From Candidatus Accumulibacter appositus (GTDB lineage Bacteria > Pseudomonadota > Gammaproteobacteria > Burkholderiales > Rhodocyclaceae), in the NCBI GenBank assembly GCA_000585055.1, contig JEMX01000057.1, positions 316-43,808 of the forward strand: DNA of 43,493 nucleotides, written 5' to 3'. A program made the translations under genes and the position numbers. Every line of letters begins with the position of its first letter. The stretch's first letter is position 1. The notes under the pieces are model-generated. The model worked only from the letters and a program-made list of their open reading frames with translations, made no database searches and had not been told where the DNA came from. This document shows positions 16,765-25,396 of the stretch, piece by piece.

Positions 16765-17895
16765 ATGCTGATCTATCTGGGCTTTTCCGCGGTCGCCGTC
16801 TTTCTTGCCGCCTTGCTGCTACTGCATTCCGGCGACACGGCGGGCGCCGCAGCGGCACATCTGGTGTTTACGGTCGGCATCGTGCCGCTGATCTTTGCCG
16901 CCATCAGCCATTTCGTTCCTGTCCTGACACGCGGCCGCGGTGCCCCGCGCAGCGTTCTTCTGCTACCGCTGCTGCTGCAGTTGGCCGGCGCGGCGACCTT
17001 TCTCGCCTTCCGGGGAACACTGCCGGAAAGCGCTTTGCAGGCCGCAGCGGCCAGCACGCTTCTCATTGCACTGCTCTTTGCCGGCTGGTTGATCCGACGT
17101 GCCAGAGCAACACTGGGCAAGCCGCACCCCGGCTGGCAGTGGTATCTGCTGGCCATCCTCTTCCTGGCGGGCGCGCTGCCGCTGATTCCGGCGATGGACT
17201 GGTGGCCGCAGGCAAGACCGCAGTTACGCCTGCTGCATCTGCATCTGAACACGCTGGGTTTCATCGGCTTGACCGCGCTGGGAAGCCTGCAGGTCCTGTT
17301 GCCGACGGTGTTGCGAACCCCGGATCCGGACGCCGCCCAACGCCTGCGTCGGCAACTGCCCTATGCCGCCGGCGCCGTGTTGGCCGTTGCGCTCGGCGCC
17401 GCTTTCTGGCCACCGCTGTCGTTGGCCGGCTCACTGGTCTTGTTGACCATCACGCTGCAGATCGGGCGCGCCTGCCTGGCTCGTCACGACTGGCAAGCAC
17501 TGAGCACCGACGGTGCGGCGGCGAAACTGTTCGCGGCGCTGCTCGGCTTCGCACTGTTGCTGATCTTCGGCAGCGCCCATGCCTTTGCTGTTGGCGCCGG
17601 CCGTGACGCAGTGCCCGCATTTGTCGTCGCCTTCCTGCTGCCGCTGGTCAGCGGCGCCCTCACGGAACTGCTGCCGGTCTGGTACCGCCCCGGCAGGCGC
17701 ACGCCAGCCCGCGAGCGGATGCGCGCCGAACTGGCTCGCGGCGGCACCCTGCGCGCCCTCTTGTTTCTTGTTGGCGGCGTCCTGCTGGCGCTCGGGATGA
17801 GCGACGGCTTTTGGCTGGCGGCAGTCGCGGTGCTCTCCTTCCTAATCGCCCTGCTCCGTTCCCTGGCCAGCGTCCGGGCCCAGGACAAGAGCTGA
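16765..17895 (+). CDS. Polytopic membrane protein, NnrS-like
   Basis: 376 residues, almost entirely hydrophobic, with about ten to twelve transmembrane segments and an arginine-rich loop near 320. Conserved-looking histidines are H49 in AISHFVPVLTRG and the HLHLNTLGFIG stretch near 150-165. These resemble the heme-binding helices of NnrS and heme-copper-type membrane proteins. GGAG precedes the ATG. The DUF2249 gene upstream supports a link to nitrogen-oxide stress. I cannot place it firmly in the NnrS family, so only the integral membrane nature is certain. Confidence 0.65.
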   Translation: MLIYLGFSAVAVFLAALLLLHSGDTAGAAAAHLVFTVGIVPLIFAAISHFVPVLTRGRGAPRSVLLLPLLLQLAGAATFLAFRGTLPESALQAAAASTLLIALLFAGWLIRRARATLGKPHPGWQWYLLAILFLAGALPLIPAMDWWPQARPQLRLLHLHLNTLGFIGLTALGSLQVLLPTVLRTPDPDAAQRLRRQLPYAAGAVLAVALGAAFWPPLSLAGSLVLLTITLQIGRACLARHDWQALSTDGAAAKLFAALLGFALLLIFGSAHAFAVGAGRDAVPAFVVAFLLPLVSGALTELLPVWYRPGRRTPARERMRAELARGGTLRALLFLVGGVLLALGMSDGFWLAAVAVLSFLIALLRSLASVRAQDKS

Positions 17896-17905
17896 GAAGG
17901 AACTA

Positions 17906-17920
17906 TTTATCATTGATAAA
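17906..17920. promoter_or_regulatory. 15-base inverted repeat before the diguanylate cyclase gene
   Basis: TTTATCATTGATAAA is a perfect palindrome around its central base. It lies in an AT-rich island between two GC-rich genes, 105 bases before the chosen start of the GGDEF gene. It looks like a regulator site or core promoter region. It does not fit the FNR consensus. Confidence 0.45.
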
Positions 17921-18025
17921 CAATTTATTACGCGATATCTGAGAAATAAGTCTCAAGATCCGCGAAGCATATCCGTATCTGGACCTATGGCCGGAACACA
18001 GCGGCCCCCAGACGGAGGCACCAAG

Positions 18026-18763
18026 ATGTTCAAGCACGACCAGTCTTCCCCTCTACAGTCGTCCCGGCACGCCTCGCGTCGGTCGCACCGCCTGCCCGAT
18101 CTCGCCAACATGCCCTTGTCGCTGCTCGCTCACGCTCCGCGGCCGACAACCAACGGCCGCGTCCATCACCCGCACATCCGGCGAGTCGAGCCGCCCGCAA
18201 CTGCAACAAGCGCACTCGAACTGCTGGCCGCCGAAGCGCGTATCGCAGAACTCGAGAACGCCTTGAGCGAAGCTCGGCAGGCAGCTTTTACGGACCCGCT
18301 GACCGGCGCACTCAATCGGCGCGGCTTTGAGGAAACGTATCAGCGCGAACTGGCGCGCTCGCGTCGCAATGGTAGTCAACTGGCCATTGCCCTGATTGAC
18401 CTCGACAATTTCAAGCACTTGAACGACACCCTCGGCCACCAGATGGGCGACGAAGCGCTAGTGCATCTGGTCAAGAGCTTGCGCGCAGCGCTGCGACCGT
18501 CGGACATTCTGTGCCGCTTCGGAGGCGAGGAGTTTGTCCTGCTGCTTCCCGAAACGACGCTCGACGAGGCAGTCGCCGCGATTGTCCGCTTCCAGCGTCA
18601 GTTCGCCGCCAGTGCCATGCCGGGCTGCGAGCTAGCCGTCACCTTCAGCGCCGGCGTTGTCGCCAAGCAGATCAGCGAATCCGTGGAAGACACGATTCTG
18701 CGTGCCGACGCGGCGACCTACGCCGCCAAACGCGCGGGCAAGAACTGCGTCGTTCGCGGCTGA
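18026..18763 (+). CDS. Diguanylate cyclase (GGDEF)
   Basis: 245 residues. The ATG at 18026 follows GGAGG with suitable spacing and is preferred to an upstream ATG at 17987 that lacks one. The first 65 residues are low-complexity and basic, then a short coiled coil (ELLAAEARIAELENALSEAR) leads into a GGDEF domain beginning FTDPLTGALNRRGF. The active site is GGEEF and an I-site RPSD stands five residues before it, so product inhibition is likely. No transmembrane or sensory domain is visible. The coiled coil may mediate dimerisation. It should make cyclic-di-GMP from GTP. Confidence 0.88.
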   Translation: MFKHDQSSPLQSSRHASRRSHRLPDLANMPLSLLAHAPRPTTNGRVHHPHIRRVEPPATATSALELLAAEARIAELENALSEARQAAFTDPLTGALNRRGFEETYQRELARSRRNGSQLAIALIDLDNFKHLNDTLGHQMGDEALVHLVKSLRAALRPSDILCRFGGEEFVLLLPETTLDEAVAAIVRFQRQFAASAMPGCELAVTFSAGVVAKQISESVEDTILRADAATYAAKRAGKNCVVRG

Positions 18764-18836
18764 ACGGCAGACTTTCAATCGATCGTCGGCGCGACGCCAA
18801 GGCCGCAATCGCGCGCCAAGGCGACAAGGGCGAGCG

Positions 18837-18845
18837 TGATAAAAT
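18837..18845 (+). promoter_or_regulatory. Candidate extended -10 for thrC
   Basis: TGATAAAAT matches an extended -10 (TGn plus TAAAAT). No good -35 is seen. It would give a leader of about 165 bases that contains a dispersed repeat. Confidence 0.3.
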
Positions 18846-18916
18846 GCGCATTCGCCGGCGTTCAAGCGGCATTCCCTCTAACGGTCATGACATGTCGAGA
18901 TACCCCGGATCATGAA

Positions 18917-18999
18917 AGTCATGACCGTTCCCCCTCTTCCCCCGACCCTTCTCCCGCAAGGTGAGAAGGGAGGTTCGTGAGTCGCATACGCGACTTTCA
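18917..18999. repeat. Dispersed palindromic repeat, copy A
   Basis: It begins AGTCATGACCG, contains a CCCTTCTC...GAGAAGGG inverted repeat, and ends in a hairpin, AGTCGC-ATAC-GCGACT (18980-18995), then TTCA. Both ends recur at 20891-21036 in the same order. It lies within the thrC leader, ending 17 bases before the ATG. Confidence 0.6.
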
Positions 19000-19016
19000 C
19001 ATTGACGGTCACCCAA

Positions 19017-20504
19017 ATGCGCTATCTCTCGACTCGCGGCCAGAATCCCTCCAGTGGCACCAGCTCGGCGGCGCCGAGCTTCGCCGAGATTCTGCTCACC
19101 GGCCTGGCACCCGACGGCGGCCTCTATCTCCCGGAATCCTATCCCCAGGTGAGCAAGGCCGAACTCGAACTATGGCGCGGCTTGTCCTATGCCGAGCTCG
19201 CGTACGCCGTACTGTCGCGCTTCATCGATGATATCCCGCCCGCCGATCTTCAGGCCCTGATCGCCAAGACCTACACCGCGGAGGTGTACGGCAACGGCCG
19301 CAACCGTGAACAGGCCGCCGAAATCACGCCCCTGCGTTGGCTGGAGCGGCCCGACGAAGCCGGCGACGAAGCGGGCCTGGCCATTCTCGAACTGTCCAAT
19401 GGCCCAACCCTGGCCTTCAAGGACATGGCCATGCAACTGCTCGGCAATCTTTTCGAATACGTTCTGGCCAAGCGCGGCGAAGAGATCAACATCCTCGGCG
19501 CAACCTCGGGCGACACTGGTTCTTCGGCCGAATACGCTATGCGCGGCAAGGCAGGGCTACGCGTCTTCATGCTTTCGCCACACCAACGGATGAGCGCCTT
19601 TCAGCGTGCGCAGATGTATTCGCTGCACGATGACAACATCCACAATATCGCCGTGCGCGGCAGCTTCGACGATGCCCAGGATATCGTCAAGGCGGTATCC
19701 AATGATCACGCCTTCAAGGCGCGCTACAAAATAGGCGCGGTCAATTCGATCAACTGGGCACGCGTTGCGGCGCAGATCGTGTACTACTTCAAAGGCTATT
19801 TCGCGGCCACTGGCGGCGTCAGCGGCAACAGTGACCGGCAAGTCGCTTTTGCCGTGCCTTCCGGCAACTTCGGCAATATCTGTGCCGGTCATATCGCGCG
19901 CATGATGGGTCTGCCGATTGGTCGTCTGGTTCTGGCAACCAACGAAAATGATGTTCTCAACGAGTTTTTCCACAGCGGCGTTTATCGCCCACGTGCCAGC
20001 ACCGAAACGCACGCCACATCGAGTCCGTCGATGGACATTTCAAAGGCGTCGAATTTCGAACGTTTTGCCTTTGATCTCGTTGGCCGCGACCCCACGGTCA
20101 TTCGCAACCTGTGGAGCGCCGTTGATGCGGGCGGCAGCATCGACCTCTCGAAGACCTCCTTCTACTCCCGGCTTTCTGACTTCGGCTTTGCCGCTGGCAG
20201 GAGTACCCATGCCGATCGCCTGGCGACGATCCGCGACACCTACGAGAAATATGGCTTGATGATCGATACGCACACCGCCGACGGACTCAAGGTCGGTCGC
20301 GAATTGCGCACCCCGGAAATGCCGATGGTAGTGCTCGAAACGGCCTTGCCGGCCAAGTTCGAGGAAACCATCGTCGAAGCACTGGGCCGGCGGCCCGAGC
20401 GGCCTGCGAGCCTGCAGGGCATCGAAGACCTGCCGCAACGGGTCGAGGTCATCGATGTCAGCGTCGACGCGGTGAAGGCGATCATTCAGCGACAACTGGA
20501 CTGA
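19017..20504 (+). CDS. thrC: Threonine synthase
   Basis: A 495-residue PLP enzyme converting O-phosphohomoserine to threonine. It starts MRYLSTRG, the usual beginning of this enzyme. K135 in GPTLAFKDMA is the expected PLP lysine, and GATSGDTGSSAEYA binds the phosphate of the cofactor. SGNFGNICAG and the C-terminal HTADGLKVG segment are also typical of the long fungal/proteobacterial type. There is no clear ribosome site before the ATG, but upstream alternatives are worse. A strong terminator follows the stop. No hom gene precedes it within the window, unlike many betaproteobacteria. Confidence 0.95.
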   Translation: MRYLSTRGQNPSSGTSSAAPSFAEILLTGLAPDGGLYLPESYPQVSKAELELWRGLSYAELAYAVLSRFIDDIPPADLQALIAKTYTAEVYGNGRNREQAAEITPLRWLERPDEAGDEAGLAILELSNGPTLAFKDMAMQLLGNLFEYVLAKRGEEINILGATSGDTGSSAEYAMRGKAGLRVFMLSPHQRMSAFQRAQMYSLHDDNIHNIAVRGSFDDAQDIVKAVSNDHAFKARYKIGAVNSINWARVAAQIVYYFKGYFAATGGVSGNSDRQVAFAVPSGNFGNICAGHIARMMGLPIGRLVLATNENDVLNEFFHSGVYRPRASTETHATSSPSMDISKASNFERFAFDLVGRDPTVIRNLWSAVDAGGSIDLSKTSFYSRLSDFGFAAGRSTHADRLATIRDTYEKYGLMIDTHTADGLKVGRELRTPEMPMVVLETALPAKFEETIVEALGRRPERPASLQGIEDLPQRVEVIDVSVDAVKAIIQRQLD

Positions 20505-20516
20505 TCGTGCCCAGCC

Positions 20517-20557
20517 GGAAATAGAAAAGGGCGCCACCGGCGCCCTTTTCTATTTCC
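20517..20557 (+). terminator. Terminator of thrC
   Basis: A perfect 19-base-pair stem (20517-20535 with 20539-20557) closes a three-base ACC loop. The GC-rich tip GGGCGCC/GGCGCCC is flanked by A and T runs, so it can act in both directions. It begins 12 bases after the thrC stop. Confidence 0.92.
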
Positions 20558-20625
20558 GCAGACTCCCAGTTCCCTCACCCCCGAGCCGCCTTTGCCTGAA
20601 AGCGGCGAGGGCATGAGGTTTGCCT

Positions 20626-20763
20626 TCAGAGGTAGATAACCGCCGGAAAAACGGCAGCGGCGAGAACCAGCACCAGCCATTCGAGGTTATGACGCGCCAG
20701 GAATCCGGTGAAGTGCATGATCAGAATCACGATCGCCACCACGTAAAACAGCGCAAACAGCAT
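20626..20763 (-). CDS. Small membrane protein, 45 residues
   Basis: From ATG 20763 to TGA 20626-20628 it encodes MLFALFYVVAIVILIMHFTG, a polar turn (FLARHNLEW), then a second hydrophobic run ending AVIYL. This is a two-helix hairpin membrane protein. A purine-rich AAGGGGG precedes the start by a few bases and a perfect TATAAT lies at 20828-20833 on the same strand, about 65 bases upstream. I do not recognise the family. Coding nature rests on the membrane pattern, ribosome site and -10 element. Confidence 0.6.
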   Translation of the reverse strand: MLFALFYVVAIVILIMHFTGFLARHNLEWLVLVLAAAVFPAVIYL

Positions 20764-20827
20764 CGGAGCCCCCTTTTCCTTTCTGCACAGACGACAGCAC
20801 CCGCCTGTGTCACATCAACCGGCGCCG

Positions 20828-20833
20828 ATTATA
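20828..20833 (-). promoter_or_regulatory. -10 element (TATAAT) for the small membrane protein
   Basis: A perfect TATAAT on the minus strand in an otherwise GC-rich stretch. The -35 match is poor. The leader would be about 58 bases. Confidence 0.4.
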
Positions 20834-20890
20834 TAACGCATTGGCCCCCGCCCGTCGAATCACCGCAGCGAGCCTGCTGACGGTGAGGAC

Positions 20891-21036
20891 AGTCATGACC
20901 GCTCCCTCTCACTTGCAGTGCACGTTCCGGCTTGCACGCCGGAATCGTTCGTCGGGCAGGGAGCATGCTCCCTGAATTCCCCGCCTCACTCGGCGAGGGA
21001 AGAAGGGCGCTTCGTGAGTCGCTTGCGCGACTTTCA
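20891..21036. repeat. Dispersed palindromic repeat, copy B, with three hairpins
   Basis: It shares both ends with 18917-18999. Inside are TTCCGGC/GCCGGAA (20925-20944), a perfect 18-base palindrome CAGGGAGCATGCTCCCTG (20957-20974), and the terminal hairpin AGTCGC-TTGC-GCGACT. It ends two bases before the nadC stop codon and fills the gap behind nadC. Confidence 0.6.
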
Positions 21037-21038
21037 GC

Positions 21039-21896
21039 CTAGGCGGAAAAACGCATCGACAGGTCGAGCGCGCGTACGTCCTTGGTCAAGCCGCCGATCG
21101 AAATGCGATCGACGCCCGTCTCGGCGATGGCACGCACGCTGTCGAGGCTGACGTTGCCCGAGGCTTCGAGAATTGCCTGACCGGCGGTCAGAGCTACGGC
21201 TTCACGAAGCTGATCGAGGCCCAGGTTGTCGAGCAGAATCATTTCCGCACCGGCAGCCAGTGCTTGCTGTAGCTCGGACAGCGTCTCGACTTCGATCTCG
21301 ACGAACTGGCAAGCCTTGCCCGCCCCCTCGGCAACCTGCCTGGCCGCAGCCAGCGCCGCGGCGATACTGCCGGCGGCGTGGATGTGGTTTTCCTTGATCA
21401 GAATTCCGTCATAAAGGCCAAGACGGTGGTTGCCGCCACCACCGCAGCTGACGGCGTACTTCTGCGCCAGACGCAAGCCGGGAATCGTCTTGCGCGTATC
21501 AACCACCTGCGCCCGCGTACCGGCCACCACGTCTGCGTACTGTCGAGCCTTGCTAGCGACCCCTGACAGCAACTGCAGGAAGTTCAGTGCGCAGCGTTCG
21601 CCGGTGAGCAAGGCGCGCGCAGGTCCTTCGATCTCGCAAAGCACCTGATCCGGGTGGGTGCGCTGGCCATCCTGCGCCTTCCAAACGATATCGATCGTCG
21701 CATCGAGCTTTCTGAAACAACGGCTGAACCAATCGCTGCCACAGAGAATGGCATTCTCGCGAGCAATGACCGCGGCGCGGCTGCGCACTCCGGCCGGGAC
21801 AAGTTGCGCGGTAAGGTCGCCGCTACCGACATCCTCGCTGAGGGCGGCAGTGACGTTGCGCTCGATTTCGGCGTCGAGCAGGGCTGCAATGGGCAT
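21039..21896 (-). CDS. nadC: Nicotinate-nucleotide pyrophosphorylase (carboxylating)
   Basis: 285 residues, the quinolinate phosphoribosyltransferase of NAD synthesis: quinolinate plus PRPP gives nicotinate mononucleotide. Motifs: an N-terminal [69 protein letters not shown], and the C-terminal [26 protein letters not shown]. Length is typical. A TGCTAAAAT extended -10 lies 34 bases upstream of the start. The gene is divergent from the FMN glutamate-synthase-like gene. Confidence 0.95.
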   Translation of the reverse strand: MPIAALLDAEIERNVTAALSEDVGSGDLTAQLVPAGVRSRAAVIARENAILCGSDWFSRCFRKLDATIDIVWKAQDGQRTHPDQVLCEIEGPARALLTGERCALNFLQLLSGVASKARQYADVVAGTRAQVVDTRKTIPGLRLAQKYAVSCGGGGNHRLGLYDGILIKENHIHAAGSIAAALAAARQVAEGAGKACQFVEIEVETLSELQQALAAGAEMILLDNLGLDQLREAVALTAGQAILEASGNVSLDSVRAIAETGVDRISIGGLTKDVRALDLSMRFSA

Positions 21897-21929
21897 GACA
21901 TTCCCGTAGACTAAAGGCTTGGCCGTCGG

Positions 21930-21938
21930 ATTTTAGCA
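21930..21938 (-). promoter_or_regulatory. Extended -10 of nadC
   Basis: TGCTAAAAT on the minus strand fits TGn plus a -10 hexamer with one mismatch. The start site would be near 21923, giving a leader of about 27 bases. Confidence 0.4.
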
Positions 21939-21954
21939 CTGAAGGGAAGCGCAA

Positions 21955-23478
21955 ATGCTCGACCTACTGCTTGTAAGCCTGGGAGCGCTGCTCGCTCTCT
22001 TTGTCGTCGGGGCATTGATCGTCCTTTACGTGCAGGACGTGACGCAGGAAAAGCACGCTGTGTTGCGGAATTTTCCGCTGATCGGCCACCTACGCTATTT
22101 TTTCGAAAGCCTCGGTGAATACTTCCGGCAGTATTTCTTCCTCGGCGACCGCGACGAGCAGCCTTTCGACCGGGCAACGCGCAGCTGGGTTTACCGCATG
22201 GCCAAGAACGAGGGCGGCATCATCGGCTTCGGCTCGACTTATCCGGTCCATGAACCCGGTGCGCTGGTCTTCGTCAATGCGCCTTTCCCGGTCCTCGACG
22301 CCGAGCAGCAGGAGCCGCCGACGCTGCTTATCGGTGAAGGCTATTGCCGAACGCCTTTCGCCGGCAAGTCGCTAGTCAATATCAGCGCCATGAGCTTTGG
22401 TGCCATTTCCCGGCCGGCGGTACGCGCATTGTCACGTGGCGCGGCAGCCGCCGCTTGCTGGCTGGACACCGGCGAGGGCGGCCTCTCTCCGTATCACCTG
22501 GAGGGGGGCTGCGACATCATCTTCCAGCTGGGCACGGCGAAATACGGAGTTCGCGACGACCAGGGACGCTTGTCTGACGTACGTCTGCGCGAATTGGCCG
22601 CGCACGAGACGGTGCGGGCTTTTGAAATCAAGTTGTCACAGGGCGCGAAGCCCGGCAAGGGTGGCGTCCTGCTGGGCAACAAGGTCAGCGCGGAGATCGC
22701 CGGCATTCGCGGCATTACCGAGGGCCGCGATTCGCTGAGCCCGAACCGCCATCCCGACATCAGCAACGTCGAGCAGCTGCTCGACACCGTCGAACACCTG
22801 CGCGAAGTCACCGGCAAACCGGTCGGCGTCAAGACCGCCATCGGCGGCCCGCGCTTCCTCGATGAACTCAGCGCCGCGGTCGCGCGACGCGGCCTGCAGG
22901 CGGCCCCCGACTTCCTGACCATCGACGGTGGCGAAGGCGGCAGCGGTGCGGCGCCGCAAGCGCTGGCCGATCACATGGCGATGTCGATCGACGAAGCGCT
23001 GCCGCTGGTCGTCGATGCGCTAATCGCCGCAGGTCTGAAAGAACGGATTCGGGTGATCGCCGCCGGCAAACTGCTGACCCCGGCGCGGGTCGCCTGGGCA
23101 CTGGCCAGCGGCGCCGACTTCGTCAATACGGCGCGCGGTTTCATGTTTTCGCTGGGCTGCATCCAGGCCCTGCGCTGCCACACCAACACCTGCCCGACCG
23201 GCGTCACCACTCACGACCCGCGTCTGCAACGCGGTCTGGTCGTCGAGGACAAGGCGGCACGGGTCGCCTCCTACTGCCGCAACATGAACAAGGAGGTCGG
23301 CATGATCGCCCACTCCTGCGGTCTGCGCCATGCGCGCGAACTACGCCGCGAGCACGTGCGCATCGTGCAGGCTTCGGGGCAAAGCGTCGCTCTCGACCTG
23401 CTCCGGCCCTATCCTGATGATCGTTCCTCGCCGGCCTCCCGCATCGTTGCTGCCGCCCCCAGCGCAGCGACTTCCTGA
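21955..23478 (+). CDS. FMN-binding glutamate-synthase-domain protein, membrane anchored
   Basis: 507 residues. An N-terminal hydrophobic helix (about 3-27) is followed by a complete glutamate-synthase central barrel. Family marks are SLVNISAMSFGAISRPAVRALSRGA, GEGGLSPYHL, VGVKTAIGG, TIDGGEGGSGAAP, and the iron-sulfur cluster cysteines in CIQALRCHTNTCPTG. The amidotransferase domain of GltB is absent, so ammonia or another donor must be used, or the substrate differs. Such stand-alone proteins are common, but their reaction is usually unproven. The gene is divergent from nadC and convergent with recQ. Confidence 0.85.
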   Translation: MLDLLLVSLGALLALFVVGALIVLYVQDVTQEKHAVLRNFPLIGHLRYFFESLGEYFRQYFFLGDRDEQPFDRATRSWVYRMAKNEGGIIGFGSTYPVHEPGALVFVNAPFPVLDAEQQEPPTLLIGEGYCRTPFAGKSLVNISAMSFGAISRPAVRALSRGAAAAACWLDTGEGGLSPYHLEGGCDIIFQLGTAKYGVRDDQGRLSDVRLRELAAHETVRAFEIKLSQGAKPGKGGVLLGNKVSAEIAGIRGITEGRDSLSPNRHPDISNVEQLLDTVEHLREVTGKPVGVKTAIGGPRFLDELSAAVARRGLQAAPDFLTIDGGEGGSGAAPQALADHMAMSIDEALPLVVDALIAAGLKERIRVIAAGKLLTPARVAWALASGADFVNTARGFMFSLGCIQALRCHTNTCPTGVTTHDPRLQRGLVVEDKAARVASYCRNMNKEVGMIAHSCGLRHARELRREHVRIVQASGQSVALDLLRPYPDDRSSPASRIVAAAPSAATS

Positions 23479-23490
23479 GGCCTCGCCTCC

Positions 23491-25365
23491 TCAGGCGCGC
23501 GCAGCAACGATGCCCAGCAGGGCGTCGCCGTAACGTTCGGCCTTGGCCACGCCAATTCCCGGCACGGCAAGCAGCGCCGGTAGTGAATCGGGAAGCAGCG
23601 CGGCGATTTCGCCCAGAGTCCGGTCGTGCAGAATGACGTAGGCGGGAACCCCCTGTTCGCGCGCCTGGGCCAGTCGCCACTCGCGCAAGCTGGCCAGCAG
23701 AGGCGAATCGCTGGCTCGGGAAACACTGCTTGACGCCGCCGTGCCGGCGCTCGCCCTGCTCCTGCCGGCTCGGCTTTTCGGCCGCTCGACCTGGCGGCGA
23801 AGCTGCAGACGGGTCTCGCCTTTGAGAATCGGTCTTGCACTGTCGGTGAGCTTGAGGGCGCCGTAGGCCGAAGCATCGGCGTCGAGCAAGCCGGCGGCGA
23901 GCAGCTGGCGAAAGACCGAGCGCCAGCCCCGCTCGTCGATATCGGCGCCGACACCGAAGGTCGGCAAACCCTGGTGACCGAACTGCTGCACTTTCTCGGT
24001 GTTCTTGCCACGCAGGACGTCGATCAGGTGCCCGGCGCCGAAACGCTGGCCGGTGCGCAAGGCGGCAGACAGCGCCTTCTGCGCGGCCACCGTGCCGTCC
24101 CAGACGATCGGCGGCTGCAGGCAGACATCACAATTGCCGCAGGGCGTCGCCTGCTCGCCGAAATAGTCGAGCAGGATCACCCGCCGGCACCTGGCTGACT
24201 CGCAATAGGCGAGCATACTCTCCAGCTTCTGGCGTTCGACGCGTTTCTGGGCGCTCGGCGAAGTCGACTCCTCGATCATCTGGCGATGGATGACGACGTC
24301 GTTGAGACCGTAGGTCATCCAGGCTTCCGAAGGTTCGCCGTCACGCCCGGCGCGGCCGGTTTCCTGGTAATAGGCTTCGAGGCTCTTGGGCAGATCGAGG
24401 TGGGCAACGAAACGCACATCGGGCTTGTCGATGCCCATCCCGAAGGCGATGGTGGCCACCATCACCAGCCCGTCTTCGCGCAGGAAGCGTTGCTGGTGCC
24501 GCTGCCGGTCAGCGCTCGCCAGCCCGGCGTGATACGGCAAGGCCGTCACTCCCTGCGCGTTCAGCCAGGCCGCCGTCTCATCGACCTTGCGACGCGACAG
24601 GCAGTATACGATTCCCGCCGCACCCTGATGCCCAGCGAGGAAGGCCAGAAGTTGCTGGCGCGGACTGTCGCGCTCGACGATGGTGTAACGAATATTGGGG
24701 CGGTCGAAGCTGGCGACGAACACCCTCGCTTGCTCGAGTCCGAGCCGGGTTCTGATTTCCTCCCGGGTCAGCTGGTCGGCGGTCGCCGTCAGAGCGACAC
24801 GTGGCACCTCGGGAAAGCGCTCGTGCAACTGCGAGAGCTGCATGTACTCCGGACGAAAGTCGTGTCCCCACTGCGAGACACAGTGCGCCTCGTCAATGGC
24901 GAACAACGCCAGCTGCCGGCGCCCGATCAACTGCTCGAGAAGGCCGATGAAGCGATCGGTGAGCAGGCGTTCGGGCGCCACGTAGATCAGGTCGAGCTCA
25001 CCGTTCAAGAGGCTGCGCTCGGTGTCGAGCAGCGCCCGAAAATCCAGCGACGAATTGAGGAAAGCGGCTTTGACGCCAACCTGCCGCAAGGCATCGACCT
25101 GATCCTGCATGAGGGCGATCAGCGGCGAAACGACGACGCCGACGCCGGGTCGCAGCAGTGCCGGAATCTGGTAACAGAGCGACTTGCCGCCGCCGGTCGG
25201 CATCAGCACCAGCGCGTCACCACCGCCGACAAGGTGGTCGACGATCTCTGCCTGCTGACCACGAAACGAGGGGTAGCCGAAAACTCGCCGCAGGAGTTCG
25301 ACGGCACGCTCGCTGGCCGGCGCAAGGGCCTCTGAGCCAGCGGATTCGCTTGCCGGTTCACTCAT
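23491..25365 (-). CDS. recQ: ATP-dependent DNA helicase RecQ
   Basis: 624 residues. Superfamily 2 motifs: [12 protein letters not shown], Walker [13 protein letters not shown], the DEAH box [24 protein letters not shown], and motif [13 protein letters not shown] zinc-binding cysteine cluster ([10 protein letters not shown]...CGNCDVC), a winged helix, and a C-terminal HRDC domain (about 545-624) follow. It unwinds DNA 3' to 5' in recombination and repair. It is last in the apparent ppiA-ppiB-lpxH-recQ run, 31 bases after lpxH. Domain content matches a full-length RecQ. Confidence 0.95.
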   Translation of the reverse strand: MSEPASESAGSEALAPASERAVELLRRVFGYPSFRGQQAEIVDHLVGGGDALVLMPTGGGKSLCYQIPALLRPGVGVVVSPLIALMQDQVDALRQVGVKAAFLNSSLDFRALLDTERSLLNGELDLIYVAPERLLTDRFIGLLEQLIGRRQLALFAIDEAHCVSQWGHDFRPEYMQLSQLHERFPEVPRVALTATADQLTREEIRTRLGLEQARVFVASFDRPNIRYTIVERDSPRQQLLAFLAGHQGAAGIVYCLSRRKVDETAAWLNAQGVTALPYHAGLASADRQRHQQRFLREDGLVMVATIAFGMGIDKPDVRFVAHLDLPKSLEAYYQETGRAGRDGEPSEAWMTYGLNDVVIHRQMIEESTSPSAQKRVERQKLESMLAYCESARCRRVILLDYFGEQATPCGNCDVCLQPPIVWDGTVAAQKALSAALRTGQRFGAGHLIDVLRGKNTEKVQQFGHQGLPTFGVGADIDERGWRSVFRQLLAAGLLDADASAYGALKLTDSARPILKGETRLQLRRQVERPKSRAGRSRASAGTAASSSVSRASDSPLLASLREWRLAQAREQGVPAYVILHDRTLGEIAALLPDSLPALLAVPGIGVAKAERYGDALLGIVAARA

Positions 25366-25396
25366 TGCTGCTGGCCACTACGCCGGGAAAAGCCGC

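Noticed and set aside
17906..17920. FNR or Crp site before the GGDEF gene
   Set aside because: The arms TTTATCA/TGATAAA do not match TTGAT-N4-ATCAA or the Crp consensus, so no named regulator is assigned.
21930..21940. TTTTAGCACT as half of a CIRCE element
   Set aside because: The other half (GAGTGCTAA) is absent at the required distance; the bases fit a -10 of nadC on the other strand instead.
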